Numbered from the stretch's first letter, positions 30,693 to 39,873 are shown. The stretch: DNA of 64,000 nucleotides from Rhodanobacter sp. FDAARGOS 1247 (GCF_016889805.1 NZ_CP069535.1:3855514-3919513); one strand, 5' to 3'. Notes: generated from the sequence alone by a model not told the origin. A program made the numbers and translations.

Positions 30693-31526
30693 TCAAAAGC
30701 GGCCGGCGCGAAAGTCGGCGATTGCCTCGTGGATCTGCTCGGGCGTGTTCATCACGAACGGCCCGTAGCGCGCCACGCTTTCGTTCAGCGGCTTGCCGGC
30801 GACCACCAGCAGACGTGACGGTTTGTCAGTACCCGCCAGCTGCAGTTGCCCGCCTTCGGACAGCACGCCCAGTTCGCTGCGCCGCAGTGATTCGCCGCCG
30901 ACCAGGGCCGATTCGCCCTCGAACACATAGGCGAAGCCGTGATGGCCGGCGGGCAGATCCAGCGTGAACTGCGCGCCGGGCTGCAGGCTGATGTCCAGGT
31001 ACACCGGCGCGGTGACGATGCCTTCGACCGGGCCGGTGGCACCGGCCAGCTCACCGGCGATCAACTTCACCTCGACGCCGGCGGCCGGATGCACCACCGG
31101 GATCCGTTCCGGGCCGATGTCCTGGTAGCGCGGCGCGGTCATCTTGTCTTTCGCCGGCAGGTTCACCCACAGCTGGAAACCCCACATCAGGCCGTTTTCC
31201 TGCTGCGGCATTTCCGAATGCAGGATGCCGCGGCCGGCAGTCATCCACTGCACGCTGCCGGGCACCAGATTGCCCCGGTTGCCGTGGTTGTCGCCGTGCT
31301 GCATGTGGCCGGCCAGCATGTAGGTCACCGTCTCGAAGCCGCGGTGCGGATGTTCCGGGAAGCCGGCGATGTAGTCGCCGGCCTGGTCGGAGCGGAACTC
31401 GTCCAGCAACAGGAACGGGTCGAGCATGTCCAGCCCGGGCTGGCCGATCACGCGCTTCAGCTTCACGCCCGCGCCGTCGGAGGTGTCCATGCCGCGGATG
31501 CGGCGGGTGATGTGGCGATCGCTCAT
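30693..31526 (-). CDS. pirin family protein
   Basis: A 277-residue bicupin of the pirin family. It has GAGVKLKRVIGQPGLDMLDPFLLLDEFR, the metal-binding segment GFPEHPHRGFETVTYMLAG, and MTAGRGILHSEMP with further His/Glu ligands. The C-terminal cupin is present (LPAGHHGFAYVFEGESALVGG). Bacterial pirins bind iron; some oxidise quercetin (quercetinase), others regulate metabolism by protein contact. The ATG at 31526 has GGAG upstream and begins MSDRHITRRIRGM, matching the family start. The upstream in-frame extension is not conserved-looking. It forms part of a run of minus-strand genes with DUF4336 and UPF0149, but no functional link is evident. Confidence 0.93.
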   Translation of the reverse strand: MSDRHITRRIRGMDTSDGAGVKLKRVIGQPGLDMLDPFLLLDEFRSDQAGDYIAGFPEHPHRGFETVTYMLAGHMQHGDNHGNRGNLVPGSVQWMTAGRGILHSEMPQQENGLMWGFQLWVNLPAKDKMTAPRYQDIGPERIPVVHPAAGVEVKLIAGELAGATGPVEGIVTAPVYLDISLQPGAQFTLDLPAGHHGFAYVFEGESALVGGESLRRSELGVLSEGGQLQLAGTDKPSRLLVVAGKPLNESVARYGPFVMNTPEQIHEAIADFRAGRF

Positions 31527-31632
31527 GGCTTGCTCCGGTAAAGGGAAGGACTGGCCGCCAAGATGGCCCCGTTCGAGCGTCTGTCCAAGCGCCGCCGCGG
31601 GAACGGATCGTTCCGGCAGGGGCAACGCCGGG

Positions 31633-32379
31633 TCAGTCGAGCCAGCGGAATGCCCGGGCCAGCTCGGCCGGCGCGTTGTCCAGGTAGCAGCGACCGTGGG
31701 CGAGGATCACCCGCTGCGGCTGCCAGGCCAGCATCCGCGCCAGGCAGGCGCGCGCTTCGTCCTTGTGCCCGAGATAGGTCAGGCGCATGTCCAGCGGCGC
31801 CTTGCCGTCGGGATCGGTCACGCCGCCCAGTCGCGCCATCCAGCGCATCGCCGTGGGCAGCTTCCCAGCTTCGAAGTTCTCGATCAGGTCAGTCAGGATC
31901 AGCGTGGCGCTGGCGCGATGCAGGAACACGATTTCCTGCAGCACGCGGCTGCCACGGAAGCGCAGCTGGTCGATCGCGGCGGCCCAGTCCGGCGGCGGCG
32001 CGTCATCGAGATCCGCGTCGAACGCGACCTCGATGTGCTGGCTGGCGGCGCGCTGCCGTACGCCTGGCGAGGCCCACGCCGTCGCCTGCGGATAGCGTCG
32101 TTTCCAGGCCGCGATGTGCGCGTAATGCAGCAGGTTCGGCGAAACCAGGTGACGCACCGGGCCGAGTGCGTCGATCGCGGCGAACAAGGCTTCGTCAGGC
32201 GCGATCGGCGAGTGGCACCACAAACCGCCATCGGCCAGCCGCACCACCGTCATGCGGGTGGGAAACGGCACGCGCATGCCGAGTGTGGCCATCTGCACCA
32301 GCGGGCCATCGGCGATCCAGATCCCGGACGCGACCGGCTTGAGCGTGTTGAGCGGGGTGTACAGGCCGACTTCGGACAT
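31633..32379 (-). CDS. DUF4336 domain protein (metallo-hydrolase-like fold)
   Basis: A 248-residue soluble protein of the DUF4336 family. Features include [88 protein letters not shown] and the near-terminal VILAHGRCY. The family looks like a degenerate beta-lactamase-fold protein: a single His at HYAHI and another at AHG remain, but the full HxHxDH motif is missing. The role is unknown. It is 106 bases from the pirin start, same strand. Confidence 0.85.
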   Translation of the reverse strand: MSEVGLYTPLNTLKPVASGIWIADGPLVQMATLGMRVPFPTRMTVVRLADGGLWCHSPIAPDEALFAAIDALGPVRHLVSPNLLHYAHIAAWKRRYPQATAWASPGVRQRAASQHIEVAFDADLDDAPPPDWAAAIDQLRFRGSRVLQEIVFLHRASATLILTDLIENFEAGKLPTAMRWMARLGGVTDPDGKAPLDMRLTYLGHKDEARACLARMLAWQPQRVILAHGRCYLDNAPAELARAFRWLD

Positions 32380-32430
32380 GGCAGCTTCCGTTTCGCAGTA
32401 ACGCGCCAGCAGCCTCCCGCAGGACCCTGT

Positions 32431-33114
32431 TCAGTGCACCCAGTGGCCGCTGCGCTGGCGCGGCGGGGTGGCTTCTTCCTGCTTGCCCGGGCGTTGCTGC
32501 AGCACCATCGTCTCCACTTCGGCCTCGGTGGCGGGCTTGGCCTGCCAGTACTGGTTGACCGCGCCAAGCACGGTCGGCACCTGGGACAGGCACTCGTCGT
32601 ATTCTTCTTCGCTGAGCTTCTCGAATTCGGTGTCGGCGCTGAGGATGCCTTCGTCGACCGCCAACGCCATCACCGGGCCCAGCAGTTCCATCAGTTGCGG
32701 GTCTTCGGCCAGACGGTTTTCCCACAGCACAGCGCGCAGGTCGATGCCGCGGCTGAAGCCCTCGCACCAGCCCGCGGCCGACAGCATCGGGCCGCCTTCC
32801 ATCTCCACTTCGCCCAGGATCGGCTCATAGGCGTCGACATCGAGCTCGGCGCTGATCGAATCGTTGAGCTTGGCCAGCAAGGCCAGCACGCGATTGCCTT
32901 CGTCCTCGTCGGTGAACGGCTCGTGCAGCACTTCATGCAGCCATTCGTCGGGCAGCACCAGCAGCGGGCCCACCGCCAGTGCGCTGAGCAGGCCGTGGAC
33001 GCCATCCAGCAGCAGGTCGCCTTCGCCGGTGTGCGCGCGCAGGTAGCGGTCCAGTTCTTCCAGTTCGTTGTCGTCCAGCGAGCTGGGCCATTCGGCTTTC
33101 GTCATGTCGTTCAT
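32431..33114 (-). CDS. UPF0149 (YecA/YgfB-like) family protein
   Basis: A 227-residue acidic protein of the UPF0149 family. It has an N-terminal helical bundle (LDDNELEELDRYLRAHTGEG, LLDGVHGLLSALAVGPLLVLPDEWLHEVL), then GWCEGFSRGIDLR and LLGPVMALA. The C-terminal SEC-C zinc motif seen in many YecA proteins is missing; the tail is instead basic and ends with SGHWVH. Its ATG overlaps the xthA stop codon (ATGA), so the two are translationally coupled. The function of the family is unknown. Confidence 0.88.
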   Translation of the reverse strand: MNDMTKAEWPSSLDDNELEELDRYLRAHTGEGDLLLDGVHGLLSALAVGPLLVLPDEWLHEVLHEPFTDEDEGNRVLALLAKLNDSISAELDVDAYEPILGEVEMEGGPMLSAAGWCEGFSRGIDLRAVLWENRLAEDPQLMELLGPVMALAVDEGILSADTEFEKLSEEEYDECLSQVPTVLGAVNQYWQAKPATEAEVETMVLQQRPGKQEEATPPRQRSGHWVH

Positions 33115-33878
33115 ATATCCAGTTCCAGCGTCACCGGCGTGTGATCGGAAGGGCGTTCCCAGCGTCGCGGTTCGCGGTCGATCGCTGCCGCCGTGGCAGC
33201 GGATTTCAACGCCTCGCCGATCAGGATCAGATCGATGCGCAGGCCCATGTTGCGGCGGAATGCCGCCTGCCGATAGTCCCACCAGCTGAAGTGCCCGGAC
33301 TCGGGCTGGAACAGGCGGAAGCTGTCGTGCAGGCCGAGGTCGGTGATCGCCTTCAGCGCAGCGCGTTCCGGCGGCGAACAGAGGATGTCCTCGCCCCAGG
33401 CCACCGGATCGTAGACGTCGCGATCGTCCGGGCAGATGTTGAAATCGCCCAGCACCACCAGGTTCGGATACCGCTCGTGTTCGCGGGCCAGGAACTCGCG
33501 CACCCGGGCCATCCAGTCCAGCTTGTAGGCGTATTTTTCGTCGCCGACCGCCTTGCCGTTGACCACGTACAGGTCGACCACCCGCAGGCCGCCGACGGTC
33601 GCCGCCAGGATGCGCCGCTGCGGATCATCCAGGCCGGGAATGTCGGTGACGATGTCGGCGGGTTCCTCGCGGGCCAGGATCGCCACCCCGTTGTAGGTCT
33701 TCTGGCCGGAATACACCGCCCGGTAGCCGGCGGCGGCCAGCTCGTCGACCGGAAACTTCGCGTCTTCCAGCTTGGTTTCCTGCAGCGCCACCACGTCCGG
33801 CTGCGCGTCCGCCAGCCACTGGGTCAGGTGCGGCAGGCGCACTTTCAGCGAATTGACGTTCCACGAGGCGATTTTCAT
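33111..33878 (-). CDS. xthA: exodeoxyribonuclease III
   Basis: A 255-residue AP endonuclease/3'-5' exonuclease of the EEP fold. Motifs: MKIASWNVNSLKVRL, DVVALQETKLEDAKFP (metal-binding Glu), VVDLYVVNGKAVGDEKY, LGDFNICPDDRDVYDP (catalytic Asp/Asn), SWWDYR and the C-terminal RPSDHTPVTLEL (catalytic His). It repairs abasic sites in DNA. Start at 33878 matches the family start; the upstream open frame is not coding-like. It overlaps the UPF0149 gene by four bases. Confidence 0.96.
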   Translation of the reverse strand: MKIASWNVNSLKVRLPHLTQWLADAQPDVVALQETKLEDAKFPVDELAAAGYRAVYSGQKTYNGVAILAREEPADIVTDIPGLDDPQRRILAATVGGLRVVDLYVVNGKAVGDEKYAYKLDWMARVREFLAREHERYPNLVVLGDFNICPDDRDVYDPVAWGEDILCSPPERAALKAITDLGLHDSFRLFQPESGHFSWWDYRQAAFRRNMGLRIDLILIGEALKSAATAAAIDREPRRWERPSDHTPVTLELDI

Positions 33879-34144
33879 CGGGTCATTGTAAGGGGAAGCG
33901 CCGGCACGAGGCAGCGCAGGCGAGCGCCAGGCGCGCCACGACGCGGTTTCGGGGAAAAAGGGGTGGTTTCGATGAACGGGAACGCGGGTTCGGGGATGTT
34001 TGCCTGAAAAACCCACCAAACCGCCGAAATACGGTGTATGCTGGTCGAGCAAGAGTACCGCGTAAAGGCGACCCCTTGCTTCTATTGCGGTTCGGCGCAC
34101 GTCGCCAGGGCCGCAAATCATCCATGCTTCAAAGGTAATGTTAC

Positions 34145-34354
34145 ATGTCGGATCGTCAGAGCGGTACAGTCAAGTGGTTCAACGACGCCAAGGGTTTTGG
34201 CTTCATCACCCCGGAAAGCGGTGACGACCTGTTCGTGCATTTCCGCGCGATCCAGGGCACGGGCTTCAAGTCCCTGCAGGAAGGCCAGCGCGTCACGTTC
34301 GTCGTCACCAAGGGCCAGAAAGGCCTGCAGGCTGAGGAAGTCCAGGTTGCCTGA
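34145..34354 (+). CDS. cold-shock domain protein (CspA family)
   Basis: A 69-residue cold-shock protein. RNP1-like KGFGFITP and RNP2-like LFVHFRAI motifs and the start [15 protein letters not shown] are intact. It binds single-stranded RNA/DNA and melts RNA structures. The region upstream (33879-34144, 266 bases) has no gene and probably holds the promoter and a long leader, as is usual for csp genes. A strong terminator follows at 34384. Confidence 0.96.
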   Translation: MSDRQSGTVKWFNDAKGFGFITPESGDDLFVHFRAIQGTGFKSLQEGQRVTFVVTKGQKGLQAEEVQVA

Positions 34355-34383
34355 TTCCCCCGGGAATTGAGCGATCTTGAAGA

Positions 34384-34406
34384 AACCCGCTTCGGCGGGT
34401 TTTTTC
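34384..34406 (+). terminator. bidirectional intrinsic terminator
   Basis: AACCCGC (34384-34390), TTCG tetraloop, GCGGGTT (34395-34401) and six or more T residues. It ends the cold-shock gene, and the A-rich stretch before it also makes it a terminator for the convergent oligopeptidase gene. Confidence 0.93.
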
Positions 34407-34466
34407 TTGCCCGGCGTTTGACCTTGCCCGGACAACGCCGCGGCGGTGGCCGCGGCGTTGCGTCGA

Positions 34467-36509
34467 TCAGGCCAGCCCGTGGCTGCGCAGCAGCGCCTCG
34501 GGTTCCGGCTTGCGGCCACGGAAGGCGATGAAGCTTTCCAGCGCCGGCCGGCTGGCGCCCACCGAGAGGAACTCGGCGCGGAAGCGTTCGCCGGTGGCGC
34601 GATCGATGACGCCATGTTCCTCGAACTCGCCGAACGCATCGGCGCTGAGCAGTTCGGCCCACAGATAGCTGTAGTACCCGGCGGCGTAACCGCCGGCGAA
34701 GATGTGGCTGAAGCCGTGCGGAAACCGCTGCCAGGCCGGCGGATGCAACACGGCCACCTGCTTGCGGACCTGCTCCAGCACCGCCAGCGTGCGCGCGCCC
34801 TGCGTCGGCTCGTACTCCAGGTGCAGCAGGAAATCGAACAGCGCGAATTCCAGCTGGCGCACCAGGAACAGGCCGGCGTGGAAGTGGCGCGCGGCCAGCA
34901 TGCGGTCGAACAAGGCGTCCGGCAGGCGTTCGCCGGTCTCGTAATGCTTCGCGAACAGGTCCAGCGCCTCGCGGTTCCAGCCGAAGTTCTCCATGAACTG
35001 GCTGGGCAGCTCCACCGCGTCCCATTCGACGCCATCGATGCCGCCGATCGAGGGCAGCGCGATCCCGGTCAGCAGGTGGTGCAGGCCGTGGCCGAATTCG
35101 TGGAACAGGGTCAGCACGTCGTCGTGGGTGAGCAGGGCCGGCCTGCCTTCGGTCGGCGGCGCGAAATTGCAAGTGAGGAAAGCCACCGGCCGCTGCTTCC
35201 GGTCGCCGTCGTCGAAGCGGGCGCGGCAGACGTCCATCCACGCGCCGCCGCGCTTGCCGTTGCGCGCGTACAGGTCGACATAGGCGCCGGCGAACACCTG
35301 GCCGTCGGCATCACGCACGTCGTAATAGCGCACGTCCGGATGCCACACATCGACGCCATCGCGCGCGGCCAGGGCGATGCCGTAGAGCTTTTCGGTGAGG
35401 CCGAACAGTCCGTCGATCACCGCCGGCAAGGGGAAGTACGGCTTCAGTCGCTCCTCGTCCAGTGCGTACTCGCGCTGGCGCAGCTTCTCCGAGGCATAGC
35501 CGACGTCCCACGGTTCGAGGTTGTCGAGCTGCAATTCCTCGCGGGCGAAGGCGCGCAAGGTCGCCAGCTCCTGTTGCGCCACCGGCTTGGCGCGGGCGGC
35601 CAGGTCATGCAGGAATTCCAGCACCTCGGCCGGCGAGCCGGCCATCTTGGTCGCCAGCGACTCCTCGGCGGCGTTGGCGAAGCCCAGCAGCCCGGCCGCC
35701 TCGTGGCGCAGCGCCATGATCTGCTCGATGCGCGCGCTGTTGTCGAACTTGCCCGCGTTCGGGCCCTGGTCCGAGGCGCGCGTCTGGTACGCCCAGTACA
35801 CCCGTTCGCGCAAGCCGCGGTTGTCGGCGTAGGTCAGCACCGCCTGCACGCTGGGCTGCTTCAGGGTGACCAGGTAGCCATCCAGCTGCTGGTCTTCGGC
35901 GTACTGGCGCAGCACCGCGCGACCGGAGTCGGGGATGCCGGCGAGATCACGCTCGTCGGTGACGTGTTCGTGCCACGCCTCGCTGGCATCGAGCACGGCG
36001 TTGGAAAATTCGGTCGAAAGCTTGCTGAGCTCGACGCCGATCTCGCGGAAGCGCGAGCGCGCCGGCTCTTCGAGCGCCACGCCGGACAGGCGGAAATCCC
36101 GCAAGGCGTGCTCGACCAGCGCACGCTCCGGCCGCGGCAGCGACGGAAAGTCCGCCGCGTCGGCCAGCGCCTGCACCGCGGCGTACAGCTCGCGGTTCTG
36201 GCCCAGTTCGATCGCGTGATCGGTGAGCTTTTCCTCGGCCGGCGCGTAGACCTCGCGCAGCGCCTCGCTGTCGGCGACGGAATGCAGATGGGACACCGGC
36301 GCCCAGGCGCGCGCCAGGCGTTGTTCCAGCCTTTCCTGGGTCAGCATCACCGTGGCGAAGTCGCGCGGCGCCGCGGGCGCCAGCAAGGCGTCGATGCCGG
36401 CGCGATAGTCGGCCAGAAGGGACTCGACGGCCGGCAGCACGTGTTCGGGGCGGATCTGCGAGAACGCCGGCAGGGTATCGTCAGCCAGCAGGGGGTTGTC
36501 GTGACTCAT
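34467..36509 (-). CDS. prlC: oligopeptidase A (M3 family)
   Basis: A 680-residue zinc metallopeptidase. The HExxH motif is LFHEFGHGLHHLLTG, and the family motifs GGAWMDVCRARFD, PVAFLTCNFAPP, and ELPSQFMENFGWNREALDLFAKHYETGERLP follow in order. It degrades short peptides, including cleaved signal peptides, in the cytoplasm. The ATG at 36509 has AAAGGAGCG just upstream. Length agrees with PrlC. It is divergent from the carbonic-anhydrase-like gene (95-base gap). Confidence 0.95.
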   Translation of the reverse strand: MSHDNPLLADDTLPAFSQIRPEHVLPAVESLLADYRAGIDALLAPAAPRDFATVMLTQERLEQRLARAWAPVSHLHSVADSEALREVYAPAEEKLTDHAIELGQNRELYAAVQALADAADFPSLPRPERALVEHALRDFRLSGVALEEPARSRFREIGVELSKLSTEFSNAVLDASEAWHEHVTDERDLAGIPDSGRAVLRQYAEDQQLDGYLVTLKQPSVQAVLTYADNRGLRERVYWAYQTRASDQGPNAGKFDNSARIEQIMALRHEAAGLLGFANAAEESLATKMAGSPAEVLEFLHDLAARAKPVAQQELATLRAFAREELQLDNLEPWDVGYASEKLRQREYALDEERLKPYFPLPAVIDGLFGLTEKLYGIALAARDGVDVWHPDVRYYDVRDADGQVFAGAYVDLYARNGKRGGAWMDVCRARFDDGDRKQRPVAFLTCNFAPPTEGRPALLTHDDVLTLFHEFGHGLHHLLTGIALPSIGGIDGVEWDAVELPSQFMENFGWNREALDLFAKHYETGERLPDALFDRMLAARHFHAGLFLVRQLEFALFDFLLHLEYEPTQGARTLAVLEQVRKQVAVLHPPAWQRFPHGFSHIFAGGYAAGYYSYLWAELLSADAFGEFEEHGVIDRATGERFRAEFLSVGASRPALESFIAFRGRKPEPEALLRSHGLA

Positions 36510-36604
36510 GAACGCTCCTTTGCGATGCGCCAGCGTGGCGACCGGGACGGGCGAAATCAAGCGCGGCGACGTGACGACGCGGCCCCCGCCGCTAGAATGC
36601 CCGG

Positions 36605-37141
36605 ATGAACTCCTTGCGCAGCTTCCAGGGCGTCACGCCCACTCTCGGCCAACGCGTCTACGTCGACCCGGCCGCCAGCGTGATCGGTGACGTGGTGCTC
36701 GGCGACGACGTCTCGATCTGGCCCGGCACGGTGCTGCGCGGCGACGTCCACCACATCCGCGTCGGCGCAAGGACCAGCATCCAGGACGGCAGCGTGGTGC
36801 ACGTGGCCCACGCCGGTCCGTACGGTCCGGGCTTTCCCTGCCTGATCGGCGCCGGCGTCACCATCGGCCACGCCGCCGTGGTGCACGCCTGCACCATCGG
36901 CGACTACTGCATGATCGGCATGCACGCCACCGTGATGGACGGCGCGGTCGTCCACAAATACGGCTTCGTCGGCGCCGGCAGCCTGGTGGCGCCGGGCAAG
37001 GTGGTCGGCGAGCGCGAACTGTGGCTGGGCAATCCGGCGCGGTTCGTGCGCCTGCTCAGCGACCGGCAGATCGAGCAGCTGCATTATTCGGCCGACCACT
37101 ACGTGCGGCTGAAGGACCGCTACCTGGCCGGAGCCGAATGA
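36605..37141 (+). CDS. gamma-carbonic anhydrase-like protein (YrdA type)
   Basis: A 178-residue left-handed beta-helix protein of the gamma-CA/hexapeptide-repeat family. Repeats such as ASVIGDVVLGDDVSIWPGTV, VRVGARTSIQDGSVVHV and ACTIGDYCMIGMHATVMDGAV are clear; the zinc-ligand histidines appear in VVHVAHAG, IGHAAVVHAC. Some family members have carbonic anhydrase activity and others do not. Its stop overlaps the start of the phosphatase-like gene (ATGA), so the two are co-translated. Confidence 0.92.
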   Translation: MNSLRSFQGVTPTLGQRVYVDPAASVIGDVVLGDDVSIWPGTVLRGDVHHIRVGARTSIQDGSVVHVAHAGPYGPGFPCLIGAGVTIGHAAVVHACTIGDYCMIGMHATVMDGAVVHKYGFVGAGSLVAPGKVVGERELWLGNPARFVRLLSDRQIEQLHYSADHYVRLKDRYLAGAE

Positions 37142-37467
37142 GCGCACGGCGCGTGCTGTTCCTGTGCAGCCGCAACCGGCTGCGCAGTCCCACCGCCGAA
37201 CAGGTGTTCGGCGCGTGGCCGGAACTCGAGGTGGATTCGGCCGGTCTCGCCGACGATGCCGAAACGCTGCTCAGCGCCGAACAGCTGGACTGGGCCGAAC
37301 TCATCGTGGTGATGGAGGCGGCCCATCGCCGGCGTCTGCAGGCGCGCCATCGCCGCCGGCTGCGCGGCAAGAAGGTGATCTGCCTCGACATTCCCGACCA
37401 CTACGCGTTCATGCAGCCGGAGCTGGTCGCCTTGCTGCTGAAGAAGGCCGGGCCGCTGCTGCGTTGA
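37138..37467 (+). CDS. low-molecular-weight phosphatase-like protein
   Basis: A 109-residue protein. The start VLFLCSRNRLRSPTAEQVF carries a CX5R loop (Cys10, Arg16) as in low-molecular-weight protein tyrosine phosphatases, but with basic residues inside the loop. VVMEAAHRRRLQARHRRRLRG is a strongly basic helix, and LDIPDHYAFMQPELVALL replaces the usual catalytic DP motif region with IPD. It is shorter than the 150-residue norm. It might be a specialised phosphatase for phospho-protein or another phospho-ester. It overlaps the gamma-CA gene by four bases. Confidence 0.83.
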   Translation: MSARRVLFLCSRNRLRSPTAEQVFGAWPELEVDSAGLADDAETLLSAEQLDWAELIVVMEAAHRRRLQARHRRRLRGKKVICLDIPDHYAFMQPELVALLLKKAGPLLR

Positions 37468-37479
37468 GCTGGCCCCGCT

Positions 37480-37746
37480 TCAGGCCGGCGTGGTGGCGGC
37501 CTCCAGCGCCGCCAGCCAGGCCAACGCGTGCGCCCGGTCGTCGCCGCACATCACCACTTCGGCGCGCAGGCTGCTGCACACCGCGGGGCGCTCGGGCTGG
37601 CCGAAGATCGCACAGCGGTTGTCGTCGGTGAGTTGCACGCAACGCACGCCGGCCGGCTTGCCGTGCGGCATGCCGGGGATCGGCGAGGAGATCGACGGCG
37701 CGATGCAGCAGGCGCCGCAACCGATCCGGCAAATCACCGAACTCAC
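37480..37746 (-). CDS. YkgJ-family cysteine-cluster protein, GTG start
   Basis: An 88-residue protein with a cysteine cluster: VICRIGCGACCIAPSISSP, then GVRCVQL, NRCAIFG and AVCSSLRAEVVMCG. YkgJ-family proteins are proposed to bind zinc or iron-sulfur. The start is a GTG at 37746, which overlaps the aroE stop codon (GTGA). Reading from the first ATG, 37668, would remove the first four cysteines, so the GTG is preferred. It is convergent with the phosphatase-like gene. Confidence 0.83.
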   Translation of the reverse strand: MSSVICRIGCGACCIAPSISSPIPGMPHGKPAGVRCVQLTDDNRCAIFGQPERPAVCSSLRAEVVMCGDDRAHALAWLAALEAATTPA

Positions 37747-38573
37747 GCGGCTTGCTGACGCAGGGACTGATAGACCGGTTCGGTCTCGGGGCGCCGGCCA
37801 TGCCACAACTCGAACGCGTCGGCCGCGGTTTCCACCAGCATGCCGAGGCCGTCGACCGCATAGCGCGCGCCCGCCGCCTTGGCCCAGGCCAGGAAGCTGC
37901 CGGCGGCGGGGCCGTAGGACAGGTCGTAGCACAGCGCACGCGCGCCGATCAGCGAAAACGGCAGTTGCAGCGCTACCCCCAGCACGCCGGCCGAGGTCGC
38001 GTTGACGATCAGGTCGTAGCTGCCGATGTTGGCCAGGTCGTCCCAGTAGCGCGTGTGCGCACGCGCCGGGTCGCCGATCGCGTCGGCCAGCACGTCGGCC
38101 GCCTCGGGCGAACGGTTGACGATGGTCAGCGTTTCCACGCCGGCGTCCAGCAGGTTCCACGCCACGCCATGCGCGGCGCCGCCCGCGCCCAGCAGCAGCG
38201 CGGTGTGGCCGCGCAGGTCCAGGTCGTGGCGTTCGGTGATGTCGCGCACCATGCCGGCACCATCGGTGTTGTGCGCCGCGAGCCGGCCATCGGCGAGCCG
38301 GGTCAGCACGTTCGCGCTGCCGGCGCGGGTGGCCGCCGCACTGCGCTCATCGGCCAGCGCGAAAGCGGCGGCCTTGTGCGGCAGGGTGACGTTGGCGCCG
38401 CGGCCGCCGGTGGCAAAGAACCGCCTCACGGCCTCGGCGAAATCGGCCGGTGCCGTGTCGATCGCGCGGTATTCCAGTTCGATGCCGAACTGTTGCGCGA
38501 ACGCCTGGTGGATGCGCGGTGACAGCGAATGGCTGATCGGATGGCCGAATACGGCGAACTGGGCGATGGGCAT
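37743..38573 (-). CDS. aroE: shikimate dehydrogenase (NADP+)
   Basis: A 276-residue enzyme that reduces 3-dehydroshikimate to shikimate in aromatic amino-acid synthesis. Motifs: AVFGHPISHSLSPRIHQAFA, GANVTLPHKAAAF (catalytic Lys), AHNTDGAGMVRD, the dinucleotide loop LLLGAGGAAHGVAW, TIVNRSPE, and NATSAGVLG. GGGGAA precedes the ATG at 38573. The last bases overlap the YkgJ gene (GTGA). Confidence 0.96.
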   Translation of the reverse strand: MPIAQFAVFGHPISHSLSPRIHQAFAQQFGIELEYRAIDTAPADFAEAVRRFFATGGRGANVTLPHKAAAFALADERSAAATRAGSANVLTRLADGRLAAHNTDGAGMVRDITERHDLDLRGHTALLLGAGGAAHGVAWNLLDAGVETLTIVNRSPEAADVLADAIGDPARAHTRYWDDLANIGSYDLIVNATSAGVLGVALQLPFSLIGARALCYDLSYGPAAGSFLAWAKAAGARYAVDGLGMLVETAADAFELWHGRRPETEPVYQSLRQQAA

Positions 38574-38693
38574 GTGATTCCCCGCAGGATGTCTGGCAAC
38601 CATTCTACAAGCCGGATTTTTGGGGAAGCGAAGTCGCAGGTGATGAGATGGCGGTCCGGCAACTTGCGGACAACCTGTCCGAGGAGAACTCCC

Positions 38694-38945
38694 ATGCGCA
38701 TGCCCGTCCTGCCCTCGCCGCGCCACCTGCGCCTGCTCGGCGCCGCCGTGCTCTGGTTGCTGGGCGGAACCCTGTTGCTTCTGAGCATGCTGGTGCCAGC
38801 TCATACGGAGCTGCTCGGCTGGACGCCGGCGTTCTGGCTGGGCGGTGCGCCACTGATGGTGGTGCTGGTGCTGGAGCCGACGCTGCCGCGGCAGGTGCTG
38901 GCGTTGTGCCGACCGCAGCGACGCGCGATCCGCCGCGCCATGTGA
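38694..38945 (+). CDS. small two-span membrane protein
   Basis: An 83-residue protein with two hydrophobic segments (about residues 13-36, LLGAAVLWLLGGTLLLLSML, and 42-61, TPAFWLGGAPLMVVLVLEP) and a basic C-terminus (RPQRRAIRRAM). A strong GAGGAG lies just before the ATG at 38694. No family was recognised. Confidence 0.6.
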   Translation: MRMPVLPSPRHLRLLGAAVLWLLGGTLLLLSMLVPAHTELLGWTPAFWLGGAPLMVVLVLEPTLPRQVLALCRPQRRAIRRAM

Positions 38946-39135
38946 CCCCGGCGGATTGTCCGGCCGGTCCTGTGCAGGGCAGCTGGCGAGTCGGTATCTG
39001 CCTACGCACTTTTCGGGATTCCCGCAGCAGCTCCAGCGCTACCCTCGACGTTGGCGTTCAACGCCGCAGGGTGGCCCGACGTGGCCGGTATCCGGCACCG
39101 GCTCGGCGCCCGGATTTGACGGAGGAGATGCGCAG

Positions 39136-39873
39136 ATGGCGGGGCCGCCCCATGCGAAGTCGGGTTTCCAGAAGTGGCAGGACACGATTCGTCGTGCCCG
39201 CTGCGATACGAAGTGGGCCGAATACGACGCCGACATCAGGAGAACCGTCGGGGAGTTCAACACGCACCTGAAACCGAGCTCGGGCTACGTCCCGCTCGAC
39301 TGGCGGTTGATCAAGGCCATGGCGTGGACGGAAACTGGCGCGGCGGCAAGCTTGTGGAAGTCGAACCCGATGCAGATCGGCATGTTCAATGATCCAGGGC
39401 TGGATCAGCTGCTGTCGGGAGCGCCGGCGTCGCGCTTGATTCTTCCGGCCTGGAAGCAGCCGCTGACCAGGAAGGACGTGCGCACGACGCCGCTTTACAA
39501 CATTCGCGCGGGCGTGGGCTATCTGCTGCTGAAACTCGCAAGGTTCGAGGTGAGGGACGTGCTCGACAAGGACAACACGATCCACCAGCTGACCGTGAAG
39601 GCTGGCGACAGCTTCGACAAGTTGGCGCATGCGCACGGAAGCACGGTTGCGGTCATGCAGGCATTGAACCCCGGGGTGCGCGTGCTGCACCCAGGCCAGG
39701 TTCTGAAATATCAAAAGGCCTCCCGCCAAACGGTCATCGCGGGGTGGCGGGCTGCCACCACGGCAAACGTCGCCATGTATTACAACGGCGGAGGTGACGC
39801 GGCCTACGCGAAAAAGCTGGATTTCGCCCTGTCGGTCATCCAGCAGGGGAACGTTCCGCCATGCCGGCCGTGA
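39136..39873 (+). CDS. transglycosylase-like protein with an internal LysM, no signal peptide
   Basis: A 245-residue protein. The central part resembles an SLT/lysozyme-like fold: LDWRLIKAMAWTETGAA (candidate catalytic Glu66) followed by SNPMQIGMFNDPG. A LysM module (VKAGDSFDKLAHAHGSTV...NPGVRVLHPGQVLKY, about residues 155-198) lies before a final VAMYYNGGGDAAYAKKLDFAL, a stretch that normally closes an SLT domain, so LysM appears inserted into the catalytic domain. There is no N-terminal signal peptide. GGAGGAG at 39121-39127 supports the ATG at 39136. It overlaps the next, lipoprotein, gene by 13 bases. It may be a peptidoglycan-cleaving toxin exported by a secretion system, with the lipoprotein as immunity protein (inference). 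Confidence 0.72.
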   Translation: MAGPPHAKSGFQKWQDTIRRARCDTKWAEYDADIRRTVGEFNTHLKPSSGYVPLDWRLIKAMAWTETGAAASLWKSNPMQIGMFNDPGLDQLLSGAPASRLILPAWKQPLTRKDVRTTPLYNIRAGVGYLLLKLARFEVRDVLDKDNTIHQLTVKAGDSFDKLAHAHGSTVAVMQALNPGVRVLHPGQVLKYQKASRQTVIAGWRAATTANVAMYYNGGGDAAYAKKLDFALSVIQQGNVPPCRP

